From positions 34,790,001 through 34,854,000 of the forward strand of contig CM068592.1 in assembly GCA_035048485.1 (NCBI GenBank): a stretch of 64,000 nt of DNA, in the 5' to 3' direction. Positions within the stretch are counted from its first letter, which is position 1. The number at the start of each line of letters is the position of its first letter. A program made the translations under genes and the position numbers. Of this stretch, positions 51,480-63,961 are shown in pieces. The stretch is from Pteria penguin (lineage: Eukaryota > Mollusca > Bivalvia > Pterioida > Pteriidae). The notes beneath the pieces were generated by a model that did not search any database, was not told the origin of the DNA, and saw nothing but the letters and a program-made list of their open reading frames with translations.

Positions 51480-54420
51480 CGCTATAAACGTGTTACACTG
51501 TAGTTGTACATGTATATACAATATTCTTGATAAAAAAGATGCCCCCATATTATCGCATGGATGTGAGATATTAATCTTTTTCTTATATACATGTTATAGA
51601 ACGCTTACATATGAAATTTTGTAAAATGCCTCTTAATCTGATTTCTTAAAAGAATGAGAAAGAGTGATAACTCCGAACAAAACCACTTACGTATACTGTA
51701 AAGGCAAGAATGATTACTTACTGAGATACAATCGTAAATAATAATGAGAGTAGATATAATAGAATATTGTATAATTTAGTATCATTTAAATGTCAGAATG
51801 ATGGAGCTATGTCAAGTGGACAAAATTTATACACGGAGTTTAAATGATTGCGGGTTAAGTTATAAATGGGGAAGGTCAAGGTTTAAAGAATTTTGACGTT
51901 ACTTGGTTGAAACGTAATTAAACAAACATTGAGTGATCAGTTTCAACGAGTGATTAGTTTCAACAATATGTAGCATTTTCCTCGCCTTTTTTCCCATAAT
52001 ATTTATGAGCAAAACCACGTGATCATGACGTCGTCGATGAGTTCCACTGCTGCAGATTTGTAAACAATGAGCAGGAAGATAGATTTCTACAAACTCGCAC
52101 AAGCATGTCTCCAAAATCCTGAATATGTATATGCTGAAAAAAAAAATCTGCGGAAAGGATTATTTGGGAAAGAATAAGTATATTTATTATTTTTACGGCA
52201 TCAATCACCTGAGAGCTATAGAGGTCAGCATGCAAAAAATGTTCATTACTACTGTACACTAGATTAAAAAGAATTACTTGTTGTGTTTCATGCGGATAAA
52301 AAATATACAAAGTGTTAACATTATCGTGGTTGTGTATATTTAACAATGTTAACTACATATGTTTACTCAGAAAACAGAAACATGAATTAAAACGCATTTT
52401 AGATGATCAAGTCTTCGTGACACGTGTTCCGATATTTAGTATTTGGTCGTCGACGGAATTACATGCAACACCATTTTGTGTAAATGATTGTATATTTTTT
52501 ATAAAATATAAATGATCATAATAATAGAATAAATGATAAAAAAGAAAAACAAATCAACTCCTTGCTGCAGTTCAAGATTAGTAGGAAACCCGGTGTCTGT
52601 TGAGTACGTTTTTCATTTGAAATGTCAGTATATTCCAATCATTCGGCCACAAGCATCACTGAAGAGACATAACTTGTCGAAATGCGCATGTGATGCACAA
52701 AATTAAAAGATATATATGTTCTGTATTTATTATACTATACTACCCGCTCGGCGCCAGTGAGTATTCTCGGTAGAGGTAAAAAGTTGCATTTTACAAGTGT
52801 TTAGCTGTAATTCGTAGAAAATATATTAAAATTCCTTAATATTGTTTGCTGATATGCATTATTTCTATCTGGAAAAAAGGACCCATTCATGGCAACCGCC
52901 TATATCAATTAGAATCAAAAGTCACAATTTCATAAAACAACCTATATTTATATAGATTTTAACGTAATCTTAGCCTTGAAATTTCAGTTTTGATTCATTG
53001 GGTTATACTTGGCCTACAATTATAGTTTTATATCATTTTGATCGTATTATTTTTATTTTGTGAATTTACAATTAACCATCGACTAATAATAGAAACTGGT
53101 AGATGGAAAAATAATAATAGATAAGAAAATACGTGTACATTATATCCAGAGCGGTTAATAAGTATAAGAGATAATTTCATTAGTTGATAGAATGTTCATT
53201 TCTCAATTATGAAAGAAAGAAATATTGTTTAAGGCCAAATATTATGAAATAAAAGCAACTAATGAAATGTCAAACCATCACTTTGCTACGATAATTGTAT
53301 CAGTCTTGATTTCTGCTTTTTGTTATCTCTAACTAAAATGTTATTTATTAGATATGTAGATATTGCTTGTCTTCTTAAGTAAGCAACGAAAAAGTACCGA
53401 AGAGTTAAACAATATATTTTCTAGTCTTATATTTCTCAATAATTTATTGTGATTATTACATAGCGTTCTTAACACTCACTTATGATGTTATAATATTTAT
53501 TTATGATGTAAATATACTAGCTCTGTGTATCAATATGGGCACAGAGAATAGAGAATTTATAAATTAGAAAAATAAAATAGCTACTATTAAATAGGCGGCT
53601 GGAGTATGGGAAAATGTCGAGAGGAGACAAATGTAAGCTCAAAGTTGGGAGTGTTTGGGAGTCATTCCTGAATTTAAGGTAGTGTATGCTGCATATTTAG
53701 ACTACAGGTTTATAGATTTATCATGGAAGTGCGTGATAAAACGGAAGTGAATATACCTGTGCTTTGAAATCGCTATATTATCTGAGGTGCGTCATATTAC
53801 GTCTTTCATTTCCGTCTTGGATCCGTCTGCACGCAGAGGTATAATGGATACCAATTCAAAAGATGACAAAAATGTCTTTTTAAAGAAATCACGGCAACAT
53901 TCAATTTCACTTAATTCATCCAGTTTAATTACTCACTTTTAAACTTTAATACATGTTATGTTTTATCTTATTGATTTTTTGAAATTTTAATTCTTTACAT
54001 CTTTGATATTTGAGTTCAATTAATTCTGGAAAAAGTTTATCACTTCCATTACCGTTCTGATATTTGCCGAGGCGTTATTGTACGACGTGACGATATTATT
54101 GGGAAGTTACTGTACGTCTTAGCTATGTCCATAAAAAATAGATGCATTGATAAATCTTCTACAGAAAATACCCGTGGACTTTATTGTTTATCTGATATCA
54201 AAGGAAATGTTGCCGTAACATGACACAAAGAAGTATAGAAATCATACGCATAGAAGGGAAGTAACAAAGTTATATGCATATGACGTCAACAAGTAGTGTG
54301 TACATGTAATGGCTAATGTATAATCATACAAGTTTTCTCGTGCATGTACTACGGAAGTAATGCATTCGTATAAGGTCACTTTCTAAACAGTCGAACATTT
54401 AACGAGTACATAACTTGTAA
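51480..54420. other. No gene recognised
   Basis: AT-rich, with a few CACGTG/TGACGTC-like sites (52,017-52,030). Short frames on either strand at 52.0-52.5 kb lack motifs and splice support. Confidence 0.4.
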
Positions 54421-54433
54421 CACTAAGTTGCTC

Positions 54434-54562
54434 ATGCAGGGATATGTTAAAGAACGTCTGAAATCGTCCCTGAGGATGTTCTATGGTCGCTATGGCGATA
54501 TTGTACGAAAATATGATGTGCCTCTTTCCAGAATGATTGATAATATTCTGGAATGCGACTAA
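54434..54562 (+). pseudogene. Penelope-like (second subfamily) C-terminal fragment
   Basis: QGYVKERLKSSLRMFYGRYG, DIVRKY and SRMIDNIL to a TAA stop: 42 codons without interruption, matching the C-terminal helix region (LKSSLRKFYGRYGDL) of the bivalve reverse transcriptase whose N-terminal text is seen at 36.7 kb. The downstream segment at 54,665-54,750 is the conserved GGGCACCCGGTCTCACCTC-like segment. Confidence 0.65.
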
Positions 54563-54899
54563 ATGACCTGTTCAGTGAACGCCAAATATGACTTTGTATA
54601 CCACTTTTGTACTTTCGTATGTACAATTAGGAAACCTAAACTCTTGATTTTGACATATTTCTTAAGACCTGCTGTGACGGGTGATGCATGCAAACAGGAG
54701 ACGCTTACTCTCCCCGGGCACCCGGTCTCACCTCGGAATTTTTCAGTATTTTGAGGTTCACAACAGTTCCTTTTTGAAACGTACACGATTTTGTATCTGT
54801 CCTTGGACTTTGAGAATGATTAACGGTTTGGTACTTCTTCGATATTGATTGTAAGCCACAAAGTACGGTAAACCTCTCTAATGTAACACCAACCATAAA

Positions 54900-55980
54900 C
54901 TAAGCGAATAGGTCAAAACATGATGATTAACGAGAGTTGTGATTGGCTGATCTGATGAAGGGAGAGAGGCTCTACCATTTCAATGCATCAGGGGCTATAA
55001 TAAGTTGCAATTATTTGATCAATCTAAAGATAACGATTTATACTGCTGTTTAATAATGATTTTTTTTTCATTTCGCTAATGTAAAGATTTTATGGCCTAA
55101 AAGGGGGTTGTTGTTTACATTTGAATTTAGGCAAATTTTGGGGCAGGATTTTCTCGAAATTAAGGTGCATAACCTATGGTAAACTGTTAAAAGTGTAAAA
55201 GAAGAAGGTCTGACAAACATGTTGATATGTGGGTGATATAATGCTAAGATGTAAAAAGTTATGTAAATATTGCTGGAAGGTAATTTAACATGAGAACACA
55301 TGCGAAATAGAATTACTGTTCTTTGATCAATAGATTACCTTTATGACAGAATCGACATGCGCACAAATTTTGCACATGTGACATATTTATTCAATCCTAT
55401 TGATTTTACTACAAAAACATTCGAAAATTTGACCCGGATGTTCGACCAACCAAATTGCATAAAATCTAACTTGAGGTATAACAATGAAATATATATATAT
55501 ATAAGTTTTGGTCCGAGTAGTACGTATACTATTAATACATATAATGTAAGGATGGATGGGTGGGTGGATGGATGGATGGACGATTTTATATTTATTGTTT
55601 ACATTATCATATTATGATATAGTTAAAGAGTAGGGATAATTTGTCCTGTTTTGTATCGTTCGACTTTCTTTTGATTTTGTTTAAATCTTATTTTATATAT
55701 GCATTCATCAAAAGCTCTAGTGATTAAGTATTTAGAATCCTATTTGCAGAGCAACATGCTATGTATAGAAAATTGTTTAAAATGCGTCATTTAATGGTAA
55801 TACTCATAAAAGAATTGAACATAATATATACCTTATCACTAGTATTATCCAAATGAATACATGTCATTACTATAATGTCTCCTTACTCATTCCTATTTTG
55901 ACGTTTTCAGTTGTCGGCTTAGGGCTACAAGGTTTACCCTCTCTTAAACTCATAGCAAATGTGATTTTCGTTTGTCAACA
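54900..55980. other. No gene seen
   Basis: AT-rich. A GGATGGATGGGTGG-type simple repeat at 55,550-55,582. Confidence 0.45.
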
Positions 55981-55984
55981 CTTT

Positions 55985-56690
55985 TGTCTTAAAAGTAAAA
56001 GGCTCCGATAACGTTATTTTATCATGTAATAAAATAGTCAAACGTCTTCTAAATAGACAATATGATATTGAGATCATCAAAAAGACTATAGGTCTTGTAT
56101 TTGGCCCCTCTACAGCCTTATGCAGACTTTTACTTCAATGTTGCACGCTGACTAACAGGGCGGTGGGGACTATATGACGGACCTTGTCCAAACCATTTTT
56201 AGAGGAGACATGGTCCTGAACCTCGTCCCCTCTGACTGTTAGTCGGGACTCCTACAGATCTAGGGTCTTAGCTCGCTTTCAGACTGGCAGAGCACGGTTT
56301 ATCATGTTGATGTCGCATATATTTTTATACCATTATGTGTTTTACAATACCTTAAGTGTTTATATTATTATGACCTCTCAATATGCGATACCTGATGACC
56401 GTTGTTCTTTACATGGAGGATTATTTATAAATTTTTAAATGTACGTCCTTTGATTGTTCTGCTGTTACGGTGAGTGGGAAGGTGAGCCCGTAAACCGGTT
56501 AACCACACCATTTGTTTGGCTTTTGTCAAATTAAATGACCGTCCTAAGTCAGTATCGTAATTGCACTACAATGACTTATTTTTGTAATGTGTTATATGTT
56601 CTAGTATATTATTTATATTCATGTATTGTTTAGCTCCATGGTGACTTCTGCCACATAACTGAGCCAGTAACTCCTCTTTTTTATTTAATG
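55985..56690 (+). mobile_element. Penelope-like retroelement 3' end, plus-strand copy
   Basis: VKGSDNVILSCNKIVKRLLNR-type text (frame disrupted near the start), then GLVFGPSTALCRLLL and CTLTNRAVGTI with TGA, followed by the same 3' UTR as the minus copy at 29,270-30,150. The module lies at 56,470-56,592 and the end is AACTCCTCTTTTTT. The coding match to the 29.8-kb copy is close, so both are recent. Confidence 0.75.
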
Positions 56691-57479
56691 CTCTCAACGG
56701 TATTATTTTTTCGGGAAGGATAAATCACGCCATATTAACTCTCACCATTTCTGTGATTAACCCTCTATAAACCTAGTGCAATATTGCTTGATCCACGTCC
56801 TGTCATATCGAGTGATAAGCTATGTGATTGACCACTATTACAAACATCTGCTAATGTATCAATGGTTTGCCAGATATTCAATATAACAGGAATGTTGAAC
56901 GGGTTGATTTTTCGTCTTGTTTTATTCAAAGTATAACTGCATTCAAAACTTTTTATTCATTTATTCATTCAGTGTTCTTATTTTTTTTTTTTTAATTTGT
57001 GTTTAATTCCCAAATATTTTGGCTAAAAGTGATTTTCAGAAATACATTTTCTTTATCATGGTAAAGATAGTACATGCTGTGCAATACATACACAGGCGTT
57101 GTTGCTTTTGATTTCTAGTTGAAATTTGCGACTAGAATCCAATTGAAGCTAAAGTCATATCTGAAAAAAGCAGAACAAAACAAAAACGTTATAAAACGAA
57201 CAATAAATGTTCAATAGTTGACGATCCAGTATTGTACAATAATGCATGATGTATTATACATTGTTGATATAATTTTATGCATTTTCTGTATTTCTTGTAT
57301 GTATATCAATATACATATACATAATAAGTACATACAAATTCAGAAAGAAAAAAATGCTGCATGCATAAAAATTCATAATTAAGTTGAGTACCGAGTATAT
57401 GTTTTATACAATATATCGTAACATCAAATATGTGTATCAAATTAATAGGAAATCCTAAACAGACACAACTCAGTTTATC

Positions 57480-57690
57480 AAATGTTTGCCACATGACCCT
57501 GTGTCAAAGGATCGATTCCGGAAGGTGACTCGTTAGTGTCTAGTCTTTTGGACGACAGTGAGAACAAAGGTTCAGTGTCACGGTGGACTTTGTGTGTAAA
57601 AGAATCTTAACTGAATCCTGTAGGTCTGTAGCAAAGGTCTGAATATCTGTGCAGATGCAGTTACCATATAATTGAAAATTTATACGGGTA
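57480..57690 (+). repeat. Degenerate tRNA-derived SINE
   Basis: GGATCGATTCCGGAAGG, GGTCTGTAGCAAAGG and GCAGATGCAGTTACCATATA keep the order of motifs of the 27,428 family but with many changes. Confidence 0.45.
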
Positions 57691-57978
57691 TTAGTTTAAT
57701 GCACTAATTCTTCGTTTCGATAACTTATGACTCTTCACTGATACTCAAAGCCGAACTGTCGGAATCTCAAGCATCTATATGTTAAAAGCATATTAATTTA
57801 TAGTTAAGTTGTGAGAGGCAGTTTGACATATCAAATGGAATAAAACCTCAAATTTTGTATTTAAAACTTGTTTACGTTATTGAGAAAGGTACTTTTTGTA
57901 AAAGATAGGGGTAGGGGGGGGGGGGTCATGGCTGAAACCTAGACTCTTACTTAAGTCCTTCTGGATATTAAAGTTTTG

Positions 57979-59204
57979 CTATCGTTCTGTTAGGGCAATT
58001 ACTTAGTATGTTACAATAAACAGTAAAGTTATAATACATACATGTACATTTTGTATATTTGTATCTCAGTGACTTACTTTTTCTAAGTGCAAAGCAGTCA
58101 GCTTTATTACACTCGTGCCCTACACAACATGCATCACAGATCGCCACGCCAACGTCTCCTGCAATGTTTCTACGACCCAGTCCGCTTTGCAGTGTATTAG
58201 CAAGGAAAGCTGCACAAACCTAATATATACATTAATAAACAATGTACTCCAGGTTTTAAAAAGTACTAATTTATCATTTGTCAAGCAACTCAATTTCAGT
58301 GTATCTTGTTTTATCAAATAAATAATAATAATAGTTGAATATATTCAAAACAAAACTTTACTAGCGTACTATATCATCTACTTTCACCATTTTCATATCT
58401 CATGTAAACATAGCAATTTCAAAAATCATCACACAAGGTCTATGTGAAGCAACTGGTGATACGTTAATATGTATAGCACTGTTGTGTCACAGAAATATAA
58501 AAATCATTACTTTCGGTTTTCTCGTTTGCTTGAATACTTGAAAAATGTTCGCCATTTGAAAATAGTATCAATGAAAACAGAGCAAAACATATTTAGTGTA
58601 AATGTGCCAAGGAAGGGTAAAAGCAAGTACCAAGTCTTTCGGTCGCTTTTTGGTTACCTTAAAACTGACAAATCATGATAAAGATCCTTCACGGTCTATG
58701 CGATTAATTATATACATGATCAAGCCTGGACCTGATACAGCCAGCAAACGATTTGATTTAGAGAATCTTATTGTCTATGTAGGCTATTGTGCAAAAACAA
58801 AACCTATTGAATTTTTTATTCATTATCGTTTGTACTTACATTCGTCACTGTCCATTTTCGTTATTAACTTTTAAAACTCCTATTCACAGCAAGTTGTTGA
58901 CAAAATTCGGAAATTGCTAGTTACAACACGCTTTTAATTTTTAGTTATCTGCATGATATCGATAACAGTAAAGATAAAAACAGATAGGTACACATAGAAC
59001 GCCACAAAAATTAAATAAACGGCAGTCAGGTTGCCGACAGTCAATTGTATATGGTACAATTACGCATCCGGTGTGCTAGCGGAACCCACTTCCCCACATG
59101 CATTTATTATAACACTGTAATCAAGGATAACTTACGCGCTTTTCTTTGCATCCATAAACGTATCTTATCAAAGATCCAACAACTCGTATACCTGTTGCGC
59201 ATAT
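57979..59204 (-). CDS. Possible cysteine-rich small-protein gene, last three exons
   Basis: Exon 59,136-59,204 (69 nt, phase 0) reads ICATGIRVVGSLIRYVYGC between a TGATTTCAG acceptor and a GTAAGT donor. Exon 58,078-58,219 (142 nt) reads VCAAFLANTLQSGLGRRN, then ICDACCVGHECNKADC, between an ATATATTAG acceptor and a GTAAGT donor; its other two frames contain stops. A CCCTAACAG acceptor at 57,987 then closes the frame with TAG at 57,979-57,981. The phases agree. Six cysteines within 30 residues suggest disulphide bonds or metal binding. Glycine- and alanine-rich text is unlike the neighbouring repeats. The start exon was not found, and I do not recognise the family. Confidence 0.45.
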
Positions 59205-59273
59205 CTGAAATCAAATAATTGAATACTAAACAATTTTTGCTGATTTCAAGTATTATCTATGCCTAACTTTTCA

Positions 59274-59462
59274 TAATCTGTTGGTTGAAGCTCTTTCTTT
59301 AAGTTTTCGGCCAATGGTCTTTATAAAGATGATTCACATAAACGATTATTCACATTCCATTTCTTTCTACATCTACACAACTGAATTTTCAGTTTTGTAG
59401 ATGTAGAAAAAATGGAATGTGAATAATCCTTTATACGAGTCATCTTCAACCAACAGATAATT
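59274..59462. repeat. Long near-perfect palindrome
   Basis: Centre at 59,386-59,387 (CTGAA TT TTCAG). About 57 bp on each side pair with few mismatches, and a further 16 bp (TCTGTTGGTTGAAG and complement) pair outside a 37-bp insertion in the left arm. Both arms encode a similar peptide (DDSxKxLFTFHFF) when read towards the centre. Confidence 0.85.
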
Positions 59463-59594
59463 CAAGTCATTCCCTACGGAGTATCTTGACAGTTTCAAAC
59501 ATTTCATGTTATACAGCCTTGCACATGATTCCGCAAATGCATTATAAATATGTTCTGATTCGATTGACGAAAGTGCAGCTAGTAATATTATCAT
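59373..59594 (-). CDS. Unidentified ORF ending inside the palindrome
   Basis: 74 codons, with SSIESEHIYNAFAESC, RLYNMKCLKLSRYS and NDLNYLLVEDDS. The composition is protein-like, and the inverted second copy of its 3' part preserves the reading frame. There are no splice signals and the family is unknown. It could be a fragment of a mobile element. Confidence 0.25.
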   Translation of the reverse strand: MIILLAALSSIESEHIYNAFAESCARLYNMKCLKLSRYSVGNDLNYLLVEDDSYKGLFTFHFFYIYKTENSVV

Positions 59595-60559
59595 TGTTTA
59601 AAGGTTATACCATATTGGAGTTCTTAAAACTGAATTGAACTTTAGTAGTACGTATGTTGAAAAATCATTGATGAAGGACACGATTCTACCTGACCATCCT
59701 ATAACTATGTGGGACTTCCATATAAGCAATGATAAATATAATTATCCAATCATGTTTTGGCTCTTAACTTACACATAAATCACGTTTCATATCGACATTT
59801 AGTCGTTGTTTCTACAAATAGTGTCAAACAAAATTCTGGCGAAATGAATGAAAAACTCCGTTTGAGAAATTTTGACACAAATCAAGTTTCTACATGTGAT
59901 TTTTAGACACTATATACCTCTCTACTTCATGACTTCATTAAAATAATTGGGAATAGGGCCGGGTCCCCTGGGATTGGGAAAATAAGTGCGATATTGGTAC
60001 ATTTTGGATTTTTTTACTATAGAAAATCATAAACTTGAACACTAAAAGCAGAACTATATCATATATATATTTATTTTCATATTTCAGTGAAGCCATAATA
60101 AAAAGATTCCTAGATTCTCATCCCTGTCAGAGTCATCGTATAGTTCTGTAATTTTCTCATAATCATATTCAGTATCATTAGGTGTTTGACACATTCCCTC
60201 AAATAGCCCATTGCTGTGTTTTTATACGGTACTGGACTATTCACTGTTATATTGTTATGTGCCATGATACCGCCGTTACGAAAACAAGAAATAATCGTCA
60301 AATCCTAATAGTACAAAACGGGGCTTCCAATGACCAAAAAAAAAAAAAAAAAAAACCCAAAACAAACAAACGAACAAGCAAACAAAAAATAAGTTAATGG
60401 TCATTTATCAAAAATAAGTATGGAACATTTGTAGTTCATGAATTGGGAATTTTTCACATGTAATTGGGAAAAACATACGATTTTGAAATGGGTAACGGGT
60501 TCAATTGGCCTGAAAATAGACACTGTTTCAGGAGAGAGTCCTAGTTATACCTTTGTTTT

Positions 60560-60950
60560 TGACATACTTCTAAATTTTTCTCAAAAAAATAATATCATAC
60601 TTACAGATATTATTATTCTTGATAGGTAGTATTTATGTGCAATTTAATAGCAAAAATTATCAACAGATCATTGGGATTCCTATGAACTCTAACTGTGCTC
60701 CCCTTATAGCAAATTTATTATTATATTGTTGAAAGGCACCTCAAGCATTCTATTGAAATTTCGAAACGTTTCGACCAATGACACCTCTAGAGATTTTGCT
60801 GATATTTTAGTAATCGATAATCCTGAGTTTGAAAAATACTTTACTGACATTGATCCACCTGAGCTTCAATTAAGTGAAGCTAATTCTTCTGGTATTTTAA
60901 AGCATTCACAACAATATACAAATACACATAATAAACATAACAACTTTTGA
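60560..60950 (+). pseudogene. Penelope-like reverse-transcriptase core fragment
   Basis: YVQFNSKNYQQIIGIP, NCAPLIANLLLYC, then a stop and frameshift, then NDTSRDFADILVIDN and FEKYFTDIDPPELQL. The catalytic box reads DFADI in place of YLDDI, losing the first aspartate. Non-functional. Confidence 0.65.
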
Positions 60951-61224
60951 TTTTCTATTGTAAAACTTTCCTTTATTTGGATGGAGATATGCCAAGACCG
61001 ATCGTATGGTTTTATATTAGTCAATTTGTCCGAAATACCAGAGCGTGTACTAAACTTTTATATTTTCTTAAAAAAAAGAAAGAAAGACAGACAGACAGAA
61101 AGAATGAAAAAAGAAATTTAACATATTATTTTAATTCGAAAATGTGACTTTTCAACGATATCTTTCCAGTTGAATGTCTAGGGTGGTCTAATGTAGAAAA
61201 TTAGGAGGATGAAATGTTCGGATG

Positions 61225-61600
61225 ATTTCCTCTCGTCGGGTTCTGAAATAATTAAATGCCCTCGACATCTACAGGATGATTCCTAGATCACAGCAAAGAG
61301 AATTGGTCTTGTATTGGGCCCCTCTACAGCCTTATACAGATTTTACCTTACGCGTTGAACGCTGACTAACAGGACAGTGGGGACCTTAGAACGGGTCTTG
61401 TCCAAATCTTCTCTGATGAGACAAGGTTTTGAGTCTCGTTGTCCCCTGTGAATGTTAGTCGAAACGCCTACAGATTAAGAATCTGAGCTCGTTTAACACG
61501 TGCTGAACACGGTTGACTTATGCTGATGCCGCTTAACATATTTTGATACTGGTATATCATTCCATAATAGTCAGTAAAACTGTATAAGATTGGAGAGGAA
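61225..61600 (+). pseudogene. Penelope-like C-terminal fragment
   Basis: TTGGTCTTGTATTGGGCCCC, TACAGCCTTATACAG, TTGAACGCTGACTAACAGG and GTGGGGACC keep the order seen at 56,085-56,175, with a frameshift. Confidence 0.6.
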
Positions 61601-61839
61601 TCAAATAAAAGATCTATGATCTTTACGATGATCGCCAAATCTGAATATCGATGTCGTAGACGTTTACTTTATCTAGAACCCGTTTGTTGCGTGAAAATTC
61701 AAAACGTTAATACAGGCTCTATCAAATCAGCAAGGGATAAGCTGTCAAGTACATTTACAGTGCAAACTTTTTTTTATAAAATACCTATACCATACTTCTT
61801 GCCATTAACAGGTGAAGATATACATGTAAGCTATTGAAT

Positions 61840-63050
61840 TTTTAAAAGAATACATGTATTAAAGATGATGGGTACCAAACTGAAATAATTGTGATTTGTT
61901 GCACTTATATTCAAATCATCATATTCTGAAAGCTAATTCTTGATCGGGCAGAAGTCATTGCTAAGGTGTAAAGTGTTTTTCACTTGACATGTTAAAGTTA
62001 ATATACTGCAGCTATTGGTGTTGTCATGGTAGCATTCGCATTACAATGTACCTTAGTGGGCATTCGTGGACAACTGCAAAAAGAGACCAATTGTTTCTGA
62101 TTAATTACCATCTTTTGCTGACACCTTCCGTGATTTAATTTTCAAACAAAGAACTACAGATAAAAGCACATACTTCATGATATGCATATGGACTAACATT
62201 GTATAGAGTGATTCACAACTACACGACAACCGAACAGACTTATAATAACATTTCAGTTTTATGAGAATGCATGACAGCGAATAAAGTTTTGCAGTATCTT
62301 GTGTTAGATTTCATCGTATAAAACAGTAGTCGTAAACATTGAATACAAATGTATACATTAGACTATATGACTGTAAGTCTACTTTATGTATGTTCACATC
62401 ACAGTAGTATGTATAGGTTCACCGTACACTGTTAATGTTAATGGACTAACATGAAAAATATTGTGTTTAGAATATCCAGACCTCATTTGGACTGCATAAA
62501 CTCGTTGTAGTACAGCTCCCAGCTGACGCATGAACCCCACTGCACACTTTACAGACATTGTTACTATCAATTGTACCTACTGCAAAAAATTATGAAATCA
62601 TTTTACAGATTGCATCATCATATCAATATAAGGAAAATAGATGGCACATGTAATGTACTACATTTGTTCGTGTAGTTATTTTTATACTTGGAATAGCAGT
62701 ACATAACACCATACTATTTTAACAATAAGGCTGATGTAATCGATCGGGGTAGAATGGAAAATTAATGAACGAATGCATGGTATCTGGTATCTATATCTGG
62801 TATATATATCAGGTTTGTTCGACATTCTTCTGAATATCATTCCTTTATCAATCAAGGCAAGCTACAGGGGAAAAAGTAACGATCAAAAGGACATGAAATA
62901 CCACGCCTTAAGTCAACATTTCCCAAATTTTACGGTCGCTATAAAGATCTTATATGCTCATATGATAGATCGTTGACTGATATGCCAAATAGTCAGACCG
63001 TCTATTACCTATACTGTATTATTTGTACTAACTATGACATATATCGTGAC
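61840..63050. other. No gene seen
   Basis: AT-rich. Short plus-strand ORFs (61,616-61,837 and 62,773-62,976) have no recognisable domain. Confidence 0.4.
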
Positions 63051-63059
63051 ATATATTGT

Positions 63060-63335
63060 GACCGCGGCTGATATATTGGTCTTACACAGCATTACTATAC
63101 GTGGTTATAAGTTTTCAAGACCTCTCATGACCTCTACCAGAGAACTCTCTTGATCCCCGTTCTCTATATGGAGAATTATTTATGGATTTTATATGTGTGC
63201 CCTTTGATTGCACTGCTTTTTAGTGAGGGGGACGGTGGGCCTGTTAACCGATTAATGGCACCATTTAACTAACTACTGTCATATCAATTGATACTCCGAA
63301 GTCATTATCGCACGTACATTTATCTACATATTGTC
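63060..63335 (+). repeat. Penelope-like 3' UTR and module, diverged
   Basis: ATGGAGAATTATTTATGG, GTGCCCTTTGATTGCACTGC, GGTGGGCCTGTTAACCG and CATATTGTCATGTTG follow the order of the 56.4-kb copy. Confidence 0.55.
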
Positions 63336-63654
63336 ATGTTGTTTAGAATTGTGGAAATCGGATCGGTATCTCAGACGTTTTCTTATCTATAATGATCTCT
63401 CTTATAAAGCATGTAATTAACTCATTAAATCCAGTTACTAAATAGACTAGAGAAATATTTACAGATTTTCATAGTTTACGTAAAATATTTACTATGTTGC
63501 TACAATTTTGCATTCGGTGTGAATATCCCTAAATAGAATGTATTTATATAAATAAACCTGTCAGTAATCAAATAATGTTTTCTGCTTCACTTGATAGATA
63601 TCAATAGAATGCATATAAAAACCCCTAACTCTGCAACCCTGTTTACAAGAAAAA

Positions 63655-63765
63655 ACGACATTGCAAAAACATTCGATTGTGCTGGGTTTAAGATACCGAC
63701 TTAGGACGGTCATTTGAAGTAACAAAGTCACTCAGTTAGTGTGGTTAATGAATGCACTTAGAGTA
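63655..63765 (-). repeat. Penelope-like 3'-end module
   Basis: Plus strand: ACATTGCAAAAACATTCGATTG, AGATACCGACTTAGGACGGTC and GTTAGTGTGGTTAATG; complement of the module. Confidence 0.65.
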
Positions 63766-63961
63766 TTTGTTTCCTTCATAACACCTCCAAACTGTTACAG
63801 TTGCAAAACTCGCCTTCCCTTTTAAGTATTACCGACCAATGTCCAACACAGAGATCACATACCATACGAAAGGAAAGACGGAAGTCTTTTGACCAGACTG
63901 TAAGATATAAATCATCAAGGACATACACATAAAATATGATAATAGTCAAATAAACACAGAA

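Noticed and set aside
52068..52172. 34-codon plus ORF beginning MSRKIDFYKLAQ
   Set aside because: Protein-like composition but too short, with no splice partner or family match.
58845..58862. Start exon MDSDE with GTAAGT donor on the minus strand for the cysteine-rich gene
   Set aside because: It lies between two exons already in phase and its phase 1 end would put the next exon into a frame with a stop.
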